64,000 bases of DNA from Actinocorallia herbida (GCF_003751225.1 NZ_RJKE01000001.1:5518001-5582000), one strand, 5' to 3'. Numbered from the stretch's first letter, positions 25,751 to 34,369 are shown. Notes: generated by a model from the letters alone, not told the origin. Made by a program: numbers and translations.

Positions 25751-26914
25751 CTACGCCTCGATCACGACGGCGCCGCCCTGGCCGCCGGCCGCGCACATCG
25801 CCGCCACGGCGACACCGCCGCCCCTGCGGCGCAGCTCGTGCGCGAGGGTGGTGAGCATCCGCGCGCCCGACGCGGCGACGGGGTGGCCGAGGCTGCATCC
25901 GCTGCCGTAGATGTTGACCTTCTCCTCGTCGAGGCCGAGCAGCTTGCAGGCCGCGATCGGCACCGGGGCGAAGGCCTCGTTGATCTCCCAGAGGTCGACG
26001 TCCGCGACGCTCAGCCCGGCCCGCTTCAGCACCAGCGGGATCACCTCCACCCCGCCCATCCCGGTCCGGTGCGGCGCGACGCCGATCGCGGCCCACGCGC
26101 GGACGCGGGCCAGCGGCGCCAGACCGCGCTCGGCGGCGAGTTCCGCGCTGGTGAGCACCAGGGCCGAGGCCGCGTCGTTCACTCCGCTGGCGTTGCCCGC
26201 GGTGATGCTGAAGCCCTCGATCCCGGGCCGCAGCGGCTTGAGCGACGCCAGCTTCTCCAGCGTGGAGCCGCGCCGCGGGTGCTCGTCGACCGCGAACCGG
26301 GTCGGCGTGCCGTCGACCACGACGTCCACGGGCACGATCTCGTCGGCGAAGACCCCGGCGTCTATCGCGGAGATCGCCCGGTCCTGGGAGCGCTTCGCCC
26401 AGGCGTCCATCTCCGCCCGGGAGATCGACGCCTCCCGCGCGGTGTTCCAGCCGACGGAGACCGCCACATCGTCGGTGGCGCCCTCGTAGTACGGGAAGGT
26501 CGGGTGGTAGCCGATGCGCGGCTCCGCCGAGCCGGGCACCCGCCACGACAGCCCGGGGTTCATCGACGCGGCGTGGGTGCCGCCCGCGACCACCGCCCGG
26601 TCCATGCCCGCCGCGATGCTGCCCGCCGCGTTGCCGACCGCGGCGAGGCTCCCCGCGCAGTGCCGGTTGACCGACTGGCCGGGCACGCCGATGAGACCCG
26701 CGGCGACCGCCGCGTAGCGTGCGATGTCGCCCCCTCCGGCCAGCTCCTCGGCGAGGATGACGTCGTCGATGTCCTCGGGGGCGAGGGCCGACCGTGCGAT
26801 GGCGGCCTTCAGCACCACGGTCGCCAGCTCCTCGGCGGAGGTGTCCCGGAGCGTTCCCTTGAACGACGTGGCGATGGGCGTCCGCACCGCGCTGACGATG
26901 ACGGCTGAACTCAT
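25751..26914 (-). CDS. Thiolase (acetyl-CoA acyltransferase), second copy
   Basis: A 387-residue thiolase with C86 in NRHCAGSLAA, NEAFAPVPIA, a histidine in CSLGHPVAASG and C374 in AAMCAAGGQGG. All catalytic positions are kept. The ATG at 26914 overlaps the stop of the DUF2889 gene (ATGA). It is distinct from the thiolase at 9262-10404; NRHCAGS instead of DRACGSS at the nucleophile suggests another substrate group. Operon order on the minus strand is crotonase, DUF2889, thiolase, SDR. Confidence 0.93.
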   Translation of the reverse strand: MSSAVIVSAVRTPIATSFKGTLRDTSAEELATVVLKAAIARSALAPEDIDDVILAEELAGGGDIARYAAVAAGLIGVPGQSVNRHCAGSLAAVGNAAGSIAAGMDRAVVAGGTHAASMNPGLSWRVPGSAEPRIGYHPTFPYYEGATDDVAVSVGWNTAREASISRAEMDAWAKRSQDRAISAIDAGVFADEIVPVDVVVDGTPTRFAVDEHPRRGSTLEKLASLKPLRPGIEGFSITAGNASGVNDAASALVLTSAELAAERGLAPLARVRAWAAIGVAPHRTGMGGVEVIPLVLKRAGLSVADVDLWEINEAFAPVPIAACKLLGLDEEKVNIYGSGCSLGHPVAASGARMLTTLAHELRRRGGGVAVAAMCAAGGQGGAVVIEA

Positions 26915-27957
26915 GCTTCTCCTTCGGATCCGGGTCGTCGGCCGCCGGCCGTGCCCGTGAGCGTTTCCGCGAGCGCCGGCACATCGGCCAGCGCGCGGAG
27001 GGTGTCGTTGAGGTGGGTGCATCCCGCGGTGCCCCGCAGCTCCCGCAGCACGGCGGGACGGAGCCCGGCGAGGGGCAGGCCCACCACCCGGGCGGCGGTG
27101 ACCACCGCCAGCGGGCACTCGTGGTGCGGCAGCACCCTCGGCACCGGGGTGAGCGCACGCAAGATCCCGGTGGCGCGGTCGGCCTCGGCGGTCAGGGTGT
27201 ACTCGTGGACCACCTGCCTTCCGCCGCCTGGGAGCGCCGCGGCGTCCTGGAAGAAGGCGTCGACGTGGACGGTGTCACCGGCCGTCCAGACGTCGATGCG
27301 GCGCGACCGGCGCAGGGACGGTTCCCGGAGGATCCGGAGGGGATGCCAGGCCATGGCGTCCTCGCCGGAGTCGACCTCGTCCGCCCGCGCGGTCCGCCGC
27401 GTCCAGCGGAGGTGCTCCTCGGGTTCCAGCGCGCTGGAACCCGGCTGGTAGCCGATGCAGGCGCCCTCGCGGGGCAGCCGTGAGCGGTCCACCGGGACGG
27501 CCGGCACCGGTCCGCCGTGCCAGCAGCGGAACGCGACCCCCGAGACCAGCGCCGCGCCCGGGACGTCGTCGAGCAGCAGATGCAGCGGCGTCGCCGCCGT
27601 GATCTCGCCGGGCACCGCCCCCGCCAGGAGCGCGCGGTATCCGCTCTGGCTCGGCCCGCCGACGAGGGCTGCGGTGCCGGGGGCGCCGGGATCCGTGACG
27701 ACCTCGGTGATCCGCCGGTCCGTCCCGACGTTCACCCGCATCGACGCCTCGGCCACCACGCGGGGCTCGCCCTCGGCCGGGGTGCGCAGGTCGCGGGCCC
27801 GACCTGTGAGGACCGTCCCGGCGCCCCGGCCGCCGGGCCAGGTCGCGTCGATCGTGCTGGTGCGGCGCACCGAACCGGGCCGCCGGACCGGCGATCGACG
27901 GACGGGACCGCGCGGCCGGAGACTCCAGGGAACGTCGATGCCCGCCCGCGGCGTCAC
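26911..27957 (-). CDS. DUF2889-type protein
   Basis: A 348-residue protein whose segments fit DUF2889: RRTSTIDATWPGG near residue 32, an EASMRVNVG-like strand, and a C-terminal LRGTAGCTHLNDTLRAL that is the most recognisable feature (a Cys-Thr-His-Leu core). About 150 residues between them look like a second half of the same fold. Members are found in aromatic and acyl-CoA catabolic clusters with unknown function. The start is GTG at 27957, overlapping the stop of the crotonase gene, and the stop overlaps the thiolase start; both are 4-base overlaps. No catalytic role can be assigned. Confidence 0.75.
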   Translation of the reverse strand: MTPRAGIDVPWSLRPRGPVRRSPVRRPGSVRRTSTIDATWPGGRGAGTVLTGRARDLRTPAEGEPRVVAEASMRVNVGTDRRITEVVTDPGAPGTAALVGGPSQSGYRALLAGAVPGEITAATPLHLLLDDVPGAALVSGVAFRCWHGGPVPAVPVDRSRLPREGACIGYQPGSSALEPEEHLRWTRRTARADEVDSGEDAMAWHPLRILREPSLRRSRRIDVWTAGDTVHVDAFFQDAAALPGGGRQVVHEYTLTAEADRATGILRALTPVPRVLPHHECPLAVVTAARVVGLPLAGLRPAVLRELRGTAGCTHLNDTLRALADVPALAETLTGTAGGRRPGSEGEA

Positions 27958-28808
27958 TTCTTCGGCTGGGCGGCCGCGAGGTCGGCGTGCACCCAGTCGG
28001 GAGACCGCTTCTCGATGAAGGCGGCGAAGCCCTCCCGTGACTCGGGCCGCTGGAGGCTGTCGAACATCGCGACCCGGTCGTGCAGCCCGACGTACTGGTC
28101 GAGCACCCGCTTGATGTCGCGGCGGGCCAGCGGCGCGGTCTTGCAGCACTCGGCGAGGATCTCCGTCGCGCTCGCCATCAGCTCGTCATGGGGGACGACC
28201 CGGCTGACCAGGCCCCAGTCGAGTGCCTCCTCGGCCGTGAGGGTGCGCGCCGTGAGCATCAGGTCGCGCGTCCGCACCGGTCCGAGGAGGCGGACCAGCA
28301 CCTGCGCGTAGTAGGTGTCGGAGATGCCGCGCAGCAGTTCCGGCACCCGGAACGTCGCGCGATCGCTCACCACGGCGAGGTCCGAGCACAGCGCGATCAT
28401 CAGCCCGCCGCCCTGGCAGATCCCGTTGACGGCCGAGACGACCGGCTTGACGCTCTGGCGGAGGACGTCGAAGGGGACCACGTCGATCGCGCCCGGGACT
28501 CCCCCGAGGTGCAGCCAGTTGTCCCCCGCCTTCTTGCCCAGGTCGCCGCCGGGGATGAACACGTCGTCCACCCCGGTGATGAGCAGGCCCGCGAGGTCCG
28601 GATCGGCGTCCACCACGCGGACGGCGTAGCGGATGCCGAAGTACATCGCCGGGGTGAGCGCGTTGCGCGCCTCCGGCCGATCCACGACCACGCGCGCGAA
28701 CGCCCCGTGGCGCTCGAACCTCAGATGGGGCGTCCCGAGCCAGTCCCCCTCGGGGAGCCGGGGTCCCGCCTCCGGCCCGTTGACGGCCGTCGCCCCGTTG
28801 TCCGACAT
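27954..28808 (-). CDS. Enoyl-CoA hydratase/isomerase family protein
   Basis: A 284-residue crotonase, longer at both ends than the other three. RVVVDRPEARNALTP, FIPGGDLGKKAGD (first oxyanion loop) and GICQGGGLMIALCSDLAV (second) are visible. The ATG at 28808 is preceded by GGAGG five bases upstream; earlier in-frame starts lie in AT-rich promoter DNA. It begins a four-gene coupled operon. The C-terminal ESREGFAAFIEKRSPDW is typical of the family. Substrate unknown. Confidence 0.91.
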   Translation of the reverse strand: MSDNGATAVNGPEAGPRLPEGDWLGTPHLRFERHGAFARVVVDRPEARNALTPAMYFGIRYAVRVVDADPDLAGLLITGVDDVFIPGGDLGKKAGDNWLHLGGVPGAIDVVPFDVLRQSVKPVVSAVNGICQGGGLMIALCSDLAVVSDRATFRVPELLRGISDTYYAQVLVRLLGPVRTRDLMLTARTLTAEEALDWGLVSRVVPHDELMASATEILAECCKTAPLARRDIKRVLDQYVGLHDRVAMFDSLQRPESREGFAAFIEKRSPDWVHADLAAAQPKK

Positions 28809-28905
28809 GCGAGCCTCCATGATCATCGGTATCAAAACAGCATATTTGAACAAATGATATAACTAAAACAGCGATAAGCAAGGGGCGTGCGGGACACCGT
28901 GAACG
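28809..28905 (-). promoter_or_regulatory. AT-rich promoter region of the crotonase-DUF2889-thiolase-SDR operon
   Basis: A strongly AT-rich block at 28825-28880 just upstream of the operon start, between it and the terminator of the hydrolase gene. No perfect palindrome longer than 6 bases per arm was found by eye. Confidence 0.45.
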
Positions 28906-28949
28906 ACGACGAGCACCGGGCCCGCGAGGGGACACCCGGTGCTCGTCGT
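28906..28949 (-). terminator. Hairpin terminator after the meta-cleavage hydrolase gene
   Basis: A perfect 15-base stem (28906-28920 with 28935-28949) and a 14-base loop, starting 10 bases beyond the hydrolase stop at 28959 on the minus strand. Confidence 0.85.
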
Positions 28950-28958
28950 CTTGTCAGG

Positions 28959-29816
28959 TCACTTCAGGTCGCGCAGCAGGAAGGAGAGCACGACGCTCTC
29001 GAACTCGTCCTTGCGCTCGATCATCGCCCAGTGACCGCAGTCGGGGAACACGTGCACCTCGCACTTCGGGATGAGGCGCATCGGGACGAGGAGGCTGTCG
29101 AGCGGGGTCACCCGGTCGTCCCGCCCGAAGGCGACCAGGGTCGGCGCCCTGATCGACGTGAGCAGTTCGACCTGGGCGACGGCGCCGGGGCCCCGGTCGC
29201 GCATCGCGGCCAGCGACCCGGCGTTGAACAGCTTCCGGATGTCGGCGAGCGCCGCCGGATCCGAGGCGGCCCGCCACCGCATCTCGACGAACTCCTCCGT
29301 CAGGAGGGCGGTGTCGTAGACCATGGACTCCATCCAGGCCATCAGCCGTGCCCGCGTCGGATCCTCGACGAACTGAACGAGCAGCTTGATCCCCTCGGGC
29401 GGCGACGGGCTGAACACCGGCAGCCCGACGCCGCCGATGGTGACGAGCCTGCTCACCCGTTCGGGGTGCCGGGCCGCCAGCTGGGCGGCGATGTTCCCGC
29501 CCATCGAGTTGCCCACCACCGGGACGGCGTCGAGCGAGAGGGCGGACAGGAAGTCCAGGACCGCCGGCAGCGCGGCGGCCATCGGGTTGCCCTCGCAGGA
29601 GTGACTCTTGCCGAATCCCGGGAAGTCCAGGACGAGCGTCCGGAAGTGCTCGGCGAAGACCGGCAGGTTGTCCCGGTAGTTGGCCCAGCCGCTGACCCCC
29701 GGTCCCGATCCGTGCAGCAGGAGCAGGGGCGGGCCTTCGCCCGCCTCGTGGTAGTGCAGTGTCCCCTTCGGCGTCTCGACGGTCCTGCGGGTGCCGTCAT
29801 GCGTCAGTTCCGTCAT
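28959..29816 (-). CDS. Alpha/beta hydrolase, meta-cleavage-product hydrolase type (HsaD/BphD-like)
   Basis: A 285-residue C-C-bond hydrolase. The oxyanion motif LLLLHGSGPGVSGWANY, the nucleophile elbow GNSMGG with S104, the acid in FGRDDRVTP (D234 probable) and H262 in CGHWAMIE form the triad seen in BphD, MhpC and HsaD. These enzymes cut the ring-opened dienoate made by extradiol dioxygenases, and such a dioxygenase is encoded at 39303. It is coupled to a cupin gene 10 bases upstream. The length matches the family. Confidence 0.92.
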   Translation of the reverse strand: MTELTHDGTRRTVETPKGTLHYHEAGEGPPLLLLHGSGPGVSGWANYRDNLPVFAEHFRTLVLDFPGFGKSHSCEGNPMAAALPAVLDFLSALSLDAVPVVGNSMGGNIAAQLAARHPERVSRLVTIGGVGLPVFSPSPPEGIKLLVQFVEDPTRARLMAWMESMVYDTALLTEEFVEMRWRAASDPAALADIRKLFNAGSLAAMRDRGPGAVAQVELLTSIRAPTLVAFGRDDRVTPLDSLLVPMRLIPKCEVHVFPDCGHWAMIERKDEFESVVLSFLLRDLK

Positions 29817-29826
29817 CGCGGCCCCC

Positions 29827-30297
29827 TCACCTGCGGACCCAGCCGCGGTCGTGCCAGACCGTCTCCAGCTCGGTCACCGGCCTCGGCCACGTCTCGATGT
29901 AGGTGACGCCCTCGGGTCCCGCGGTCATCGTGTACGGCGTGCCGGCCCGGCTGAGGAAGATCTCCCCCGGCCCTACCCGGACCGTCTTCGACCCTCCCTC
30001 GTCGTCGTACTCGATGCTGTACTCGCCGGCCAGGACGAAGAGCATCTCGTCGACATTGTGGTGGTGGCGGGGCACCGTGAAATGCGGTACCACCCGCAGC
30101 GGGTTGCGGTTGAAGCGCGGAAGGTCGATCGGCGCCGTGCTCACCCACATCGCGCCGTCGAACGTCGCGGCGAAATCCACAGGGGCGTCGGCCAGCAGAC
30201 CGCCGTCCTTCCAGAAGTAGCTCGGAAAGCTCTGCTGATCGAGGTTCATCGGAACCCAATCCGCATCGCTCAACAGGTCACCGAAGATAAGATTCAC
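29827..30297 (-). CDS. Cupin-fold protein (divergent pair member 1)
   Basis: A 156-residue single-domain cupin. VPRHHHNVDEMLFVLAG holds the first cupin motif with a His triplet and Glu for metal binding; VGPGEIFLSRAGTPYTMTAGPEGVTYIETWP is the second half. The GTG at 30297 gives the same architecture as its divergent paralogue at 30434; residues near the N-terminus (PSYFWKDGGLLADAPVD) match it almost word for word. It is upstream of the meta-cleavage hydrolase and likely co-transcribed. Function could be dioxygenase, isomerase or binding protein; not resolved. Confidence 0.85.
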   Translation of the reverse strand: MNLIFGDLLSDADWVPMNLDQQSFPSYFWKDGGLLADAPVDFAATFDGAMWVSTAPIDLPRFNRNPLRVVPHFTVPRHHHNVDEMLFVLAGEYSIEYDDEGGSKTVRVGPGEIFLSRAGTPYTMTAGPEGVTYIETWPRPVTELETVWHDRGWVRR

Positions 30298-30433
30298 ACC
30301 GCGAACGTACGCACCTGAGCGGTTTCCGTCGCGCCCGCATTCCATGTGGTGGGACGGAACCGCACCGCCGATCGGATTCCAGTCAACGGAACGGCATCGG
30401 GACGCACTCCAAGGCCATCGACATAATGGCGGC
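30298..30433. promoter_or_regulatory. Divergent cupin promoter with shared box and imperfect dyad
   Basis: A TTCC-N4-GGTGGGACGG box starts at 30340, matching the boxes at 32095 and 37206. GCGGTTTCCGTC (30318-30329) and GACGGAACCGC (30352-30362 region) form a dyad with one extra base. The box lies about 94 bases before the plus-strand cupin start. Confidence 0.55.
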
Positions 30434-30895
30434 GTGACGATCGAGAACTTCAGTCTGGTGTCCGATGAGGGTTGGATGGAACTGCCGGTCGAGCAGGACA
30501 TGCCCTCTTATCTCTGGGCCGGCGGCGGACTGCTCGCCGATGCCCCCGTCGACATGGCGAAAACATTCGCGGGCAACATGTGGATCTCGACGCGGGTCGA
30601 CGGATCCTTCAACATCAACGGACTGCGCTGCGCCCCGGACTTCGCGGTCCCCCGCCACCACCACAACCTCGACGAACTGATCGTCGTGTTCGCCGGGCGG
30701 TTCCATGTCGCCTGGGGAAAGGACGGGGAAGAGGGCAGCCGGACCGTCGGTCCCGGCGAATTCTGGATCAGCAGGGCGGGGACGCCGTACATCATGACGG
30801 CCGGGCCGGAGGGCGTCACCTACACCGAGACGTGGCCCGAGCCCATGGCGAACCTGGAGACGTACTGGCACGACGCGGGCTGGATCCACCGCTGA
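30434..30895 (+). CDS. Cupin-fold protein (divergent pair member 2)
   Basis: A 153-residue cupin, paralogous to 29827-30297. VPRHHHNLDELIVVFAG is the metal motif and GPGEFWISRAGTPYIMTAGPEG the second. Where the partner has acidic and charged residues between the motifs, this copy has HVAWGKDGEEGS. Both keep the terminal ETWPxPxxxLETxWHDxGW pattern. The start chosen is GTG at 30434 because it aligns with the partner; the ribosome-binding site is weak. The two could form a heterodimer or act on successive intermediates; neither is shown by the sequence. Confidence 0.83.
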   Translation: MTIENFSLVSDEGWMELPVEQDMPSYLWAGGGLLADAPVDMAKTFAGNMWISTRVDGSFNINGLRCAPDFAVPRHHHNLDELIVVFAGRFHVAWGKDGEEGSRTVGPGEFWISRAGTPYIMTAGPEGVTYTETWPEPMANLETYWHDAGWIHR

Positions 30896-31064
30896 CCCGG
30901 ACGCCGGCTCCGAGCTCCTCGCGACCGCACCCCGTGACGGGGGATCGGCGGCGGCGAGGGGCTCGGCGGCGCCTTCAGGGTCCTCCGCACGCGTAACCGG
31001 GCGGTTCGCGGCGGTCTTCGCGTTAGCACGAGGGTTTCCCCCACGGGCGGCGGAGGGGGGCGGA
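30896..31064. other. Convergent intergenic spacer
   Basis: A 169-base GC-rich spacer between the plus-strand cupin gene and the IclR gene. Only imperfect inverted repeats were seen, probably terminator material; no gene is supported. Confidence 0.4.
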
Positions 31065-31901
31065 TCAGGTCCAGGCGCCCGCGGCGCCCTGGACGCTGTA
31101 GGTGGCGTTCCAGATCGCCGCCGCGGTGCCCCGCACGGCCTCGGTCGTCGTGTTCCATCGCATCCGGCCGGCCAGCCCGGTGACGGAGACCGCCCCTATC
31201 GCGCGGCCGGAGCGCCGGATGGGCGCGGCCACGCAGACCAGGTTGTCGAACGCCTCGCCGCGGTCGAACGCGATGCCGGCCTCGCGGATCCGCTGGAGCT
31301 CGGTGCGCAGGGCGGACGGATCCACGATCGTCCTGGGCGTGCACTTCGGCATCCGCGCGGAGGCCGCCGCCTGCGCCGCCTCCTCGTCGAAGGCCAGCAT
31401 CGCCTTTCCCAGCGCGGTGCAGTAGGCGGGCTTCCTTCCTCCGCGCCGGGTGGGCAGCCGGAGCGGACCGACCATGACGCGCTCGAGGTACACGACGTCG
31501 ACCGTGTCGAGCACGGCGAGCTGCACCGCCATCCCGACCTTGGCCGCGAGGGCCTGCAGGTGCGGAAGCGCGACCTCCTGGAGCCGGCTCCCCTCGACCG
31601 CGAGGTTGCCCAGCTCGAACAGCCGCATGCCGACGCGGTACCCCCCGGAGGCGCGTTCGAGCCAGCCGACCTGGCACAGCTGGTCGGCCAGCCGGTGCAA
31701 GGTGGATTTCGGCAGGTGCGTGTGCTCGTTGAGGTCGCCGAGGCTCAGCACCTTGTGCCCGTCGTTGAACGCCTCCATGACCGAGGCGATCCGGCCCAGG
31801 ACGGTGCGCTCGCCCGCGGCCGGGGTCGCGCGCATCCCCGCATGATCGATGACCGACTCCGCTGATGTGATCGAAGCACCTCGTGTCGAGGTCGATGACA
31901 T
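31065..31901 (-). CDS. IclR-family transcriptional regulator
   Basis: A 278-residue regulator. Residues about 35-95 form the winged helix-turn-helix (VLGRIASVMEAFNDGHKVLSL, LPKSTLHRLADQL, GYRVGMRLFELG), and the remainder is the effector-binding IclR domain with ERVMVGPLRLPTRRGGRKPAYCTALGKAMLAF. The ATG at 31901 has AAGGGTGG upstream; a TTG six codons earlier is a weaker option. Members control aromatic and sterol catabolic operons in actinobacteria. Its position between the cupins and the VOC/KstD operon makes it a candidate regulator of these, and two direct repeats in its own promoter suggest autoregulation. Confidence 0.93.
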   Translation of the reverse strand: MSSTSTRGASITSAESVIDHAGMRATPAAGERTVLGRIASVMEAFNDGHKVLSLGDLNEHTHLPKSTLHRLADQLCQVGWLERASGGYRVGMRLFELGNLAVEGSRLQEVALPHLQALAAKVGMAVQLAVLDTVDVVYLERVMVGPLRLPTRRGGRKPAYCTALGKAMLAFDEEAAQAAASARMPKCTPRTIVDPSALRTELQRIREAGIAFDRGEAFDNLVCVAAPIRRSGRAIGAVSVTGLAGRMRWNTTTEAVRGTAAAIWNATYSVQGAAGAWT

Positions 31902-31917
31902 GACTGCCACCCTTCCC

Positions 31918-32002
31918 AATCAGTGCCCTATTACAGTGCTCGAGGCAGCTCACAGCACCTCTACTGCTCAAGCACCGGACTCTGAAGGCTAATCAGTGTC
32001 CT
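31918..32002. repeat. Direct repeats upstream of iclR-type gene (candidate binding sites)
   Basis: AATCAGTGCCCT at 31918-31929 and AATCAGTGTCCT at 31991-32002 are 11/12 identical and 73 bases apart. A partial copy ACAGTGC lies between. The first copy is just upstream of the IclR start, so these may be binding sites of that regulator. Confidence 0.5.
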
Positions 32003-32094
32003 GTTCGGTGACCACCGTCACATCCGGCGGCATACCTGTCAAGGGTCCCCTGTGACCTGCCGCACAGCGCCGGGGCCGACGGAGGCGCGGCCGG

Positions 32095-32128
32095 TTCCGC
32101 TCGATGGGACGCGCGGTGGACCGTCCGG
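32095..32128 (+). promoter_or_regulatory. Conserved promoter box (copy A) before the VOC/KstD operon
   Basis: A 34-base segment that matches 37206-37239 at about 27 of 34 positions without gaps, with cores TCGATGGGACG and GCGGTGGAC. It ends 81 bases before the VOC start. The similarity between two otherwise unrelated intergenic regions supports a regulatory role (activator, repressor or special promoter). Confidence 0.6.
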
Positions 32129-32209
32129 AGCGCAAAGGGAAGAGTGCCGGTAAAGCAGCGATACCGAACCCCTTCAGCACGGCGGGCCACGCCGGGAACA
32201 GGTTCCAGA

Positions 32210-32776
32210 ATGCGATCGTTGAGCGATCTCTTCCGAAATTTCCAGCAACTCGGCTATGTGACCGACGATATCGACGCAGCAGCGTCCTACCTCGAATCAA
32301 GACTGGGGACCGTCGAGTGCATCAAGCACTACCGGTCCGCACTCGTCGGCGGCGATAAGGATCCCGGATCCGGTGGATCCGATTTCGTGGTGGTGGACGG
32401 CGAACCGGCCGATGAATGGGTCATCGACGTCGCCCTGGTGAACGCGGGCCGAACCAATCTGGAGATCATCCGGCCGGTCAGCGGCTCGGTCGATCTCTAC
32501 CGGGACGCCATCCGGCCCGGCGAACCGGCGACCCTGCACCACTTGGGATTCCTCGTCGACGACTTCGACGAGGCCTCGGCGATCGTCGCCGCCGGCGGCA
32601 GAAGCTGGAAGCAGTTCGGCGACAGCGGCGGCCTCCGTTTCGGCTACCTCGACATGCGGGCCGAACTGGGCCACTTCGTGGAGATCATGGAACTGGGCGA
32701 GACCGGCACCAAGACGTTCGCGCACCTCGAAGCGCTCTCGAATGCCGGCCTCGAGCCGGGAAAGGACAATTCATGA
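32210..32776 (+). CDS. VOC-superfamily (glyoxalase/epimerase-like) protein
   Basis: A 188-residue protein with paired beta-alpha-beta-beta-beta modules: FRNFQQLGYVTDDID begins the first and LHHLGFLVDDFDEA the second, with NLEIIRP and GHFVEIME as the strands that usually donate metal-binding Glu residues. This resembles methylmalonyl-CoA epimerase-like VOC proteins rather than ring-cleaving dioxygenases. The ATG at 32210 lies after GGAACAGG. Its stop overlaps the start of the flavoprotein gene (ATGA), so the two are coupled and may act in sequence, perhaps isomerisation before or after dehydrogenation. Confidence 0.84.
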   Translation: MRSLSDLFRNFQQLGYVTDDIDAAASYLESRLGTVECIKHYRSALVGGDKDPGSGGSDFVVVDGEPADEWVIDVALVNAGRTNLEIIRPVSGSVDLYRDAIRPGEPATLHHLGFLVDDFDEASAIVAAGGRSWKQFGDSGGLRFGYLDMRAELGHFVEIMELGETGTKTFAHLEALSNAGLEPGKDNS

Positions 32777-34359
32777 GCGGCACAGCCGAATCCGAGCACT
32801 ACGACGTCATCGTCGTCGGGTCGGGCGGGGGCCTCATCGGCGCCTACGCGGCCGCGTCCCGCGGGCTGCGCACGCTGGTCATCGAGAAGACCGAGTACGT
32901 GGGCGGCACGACGGCGTACTCGGGGGCCGGGATCTGGCTTCCCGGCAACGCCGCCGAGCTGCGCGCCGGGGTGCGGGACGACATCGACCTCGGCCGGGTG
33001 TACCTCGACGCGATCGTGGGCGACGACTCGCCGGCGAGCCTGCGGGAGGCCTTCCTCACGGCCGGGCCCCGCATGATCGACGAGCTGGAGAAGAACCCGC
33101 TGTTCCAGTGGTTCGAGTGGCTCGGCGTGCCGGACTACTTCCCCGAGCATCCCGGCAGCCTGGCCGAGGGGCGCACGATCTTCCCGCCGGACTTCCAGCG
33201 CTCCCTCCTCGGCGACCTGGAGCCCCTGGTGCGCAGGCCCATCTGGACCGAGCGCTGGGGCGCCGAGATCGATCCCGTCATGTCCGGCGGACAGGCGCTG
33301 ATCGGCCGCGCGCTGCTCGCGTTCATGGAGACCGGGAACGGCACGGTGCGGGTGAACACGGAGCTGCGGAGCCTCATCGTCGAAGAGGGCTCGGTCGTCG
33401 GGGTGGAGGCGCTGAGCGAGGGCGTGCCCGTGCGGTTGCGCGCCGGCAAGGGCGTGATCCTGGCCGCCGGCGGCTACGAGCGCAACGCCGAGCTGCGCGG
33501 GCGGTACCAGCCCGGGATCACCGACGAGTGGACCCAGGGCGCCCCGGGCAACACCGGCGGCGCCCTGGAGGCGGCCATGGCGATCGGCGCGGACACCCAC
33601 CTGCTCGACGAGTCCTGGTTCGCGCCCGGCCTCGTCGTCCCCGGCTCGCGCCCGGTCTTCTACACCTCGGTGTGGAGCGGCGTCTTCGTCAACGCCGCAG
33701 GACGGCGCTACATGAACGAGCGGCTGCCCTACGACCGGGCCGGCCACGAGATGCTCCGGATGCAGCGCGAGTCCGAGGTGTCCCACATCCCCACGTACTG
33801 GGTGTTCGACCAGCGGCAGATCGCCAACGAGAAGGCGTTCGAGGGACTGCCCGTCGCCCCGTCGATGCGCGGCTGGTTCGACGTCGAACGGTTCCTCGAG
33901 GCGGGCGTCCTGAAGCGGGCGGACACGCTCGAGGAACTCGCGGCGCAGATCGGGGTGCCCGCGGGCGCACTCACCGAGACGGTCGAGCGGTTCAACGGGT
34001 TCGCCCAGAGCGGCAAGGACGAGGACTTCCAGCGTGGCGAGGCGCCCTGGGACCTCATGATCGCGCAGCAGGTGGCGCCGCACACCGACGGGCCGAACCC
34101 GTGCCTCGGCGTGGTCGGCGAGGCGCCGTTCTACGCGGTCCCGATCGTGCTGTCCGACCTCGGCACCAAGGGCGGTCTGCGGACCGACGACCACGCGCGC
34201 GTCCTGCGCGCCGACGGCTCGGTGATCGGCGGCCTGTACGCGTCCGGGAACACGATGGCCCCGATGTCGGGCCGGATCTACCCGGGCGCGGGCGGGCCGG
34301 TGGGCTCGTCGATGGCCTTCTCCTACATCGCCGCCCTCGACCTCGCCGGCGAGGGCTAG
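32773..34359 (+). CDS. FAD-dependent 3-ketosteroid Delta1-dehydrogenase-like (KstD-type) oxidoreductase
   Basis: A 528-residue flavoprotein of the fumarate-reductase/KstD fold. The N-terminal VIVVGSGGGLIGAYAA is the FAD dinucleotide motif, EKTEYVGGTTAYSGAGIWLP is characteristic of KstDs, and YPGAGGPVGSSMAF near the C-terminus keeps Tyr (Y503) and Gly (G507) in the arrangement of the KstD active site. KstDs introduce a double bond in ring A of 3-ketosteroids; relatives act on other ketones. Specificity for a steroid is not proven. The gene is coupled to the VOC gene and followed by a strong terminator. Confidence 0.9.
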   Translation: MSGTAESEHYDVIVVGSGGGLIGAYAAASRGLRTLVIEKTEYVGGTTAYSGAGIWLPGNAAELRAGVRDDIDLGRVYLDAIVGDDSPASLREAFLTAGPRMIDELEKNPLFQWFEWLGVPDYFPEHPGSLAEGRTIFPPDFQRSLLGDLEPLVRRPIWTERWGAEIDPVMSGGQALIGRALLAFMETGNGTVRVNTELRSLIVEEGSVVGVEALSEGVPVRLRAGKGVILAAGGYERNAELRGRYQPGITDEWTQGAPGNTGGALEAAMAIGADTHLLDESWFAPGLVVPGSRPVFYTSVWSGVFVNAAGRRYMNERLPYDRAGHEMLRMQRESEVSHIPTYWVFDQRQIANEKAFEGLPVAPSMRGWFDVERFLEAGVLKRADTLEELAAQIGVPAGALTETVERFNGFAQSGKDEDFQRGEAPWDLMIAQQVAPHTDGPNPCLGVVGEAPFYAVPIVLSDLGTKGGLRTDDHARVLRADGSVIGGLYASGNTMAPMSGRIYPGAGGPVGSSMAFSYIAALDLAGEG

Positions 34360-34369
34360 CGGACGCCGG

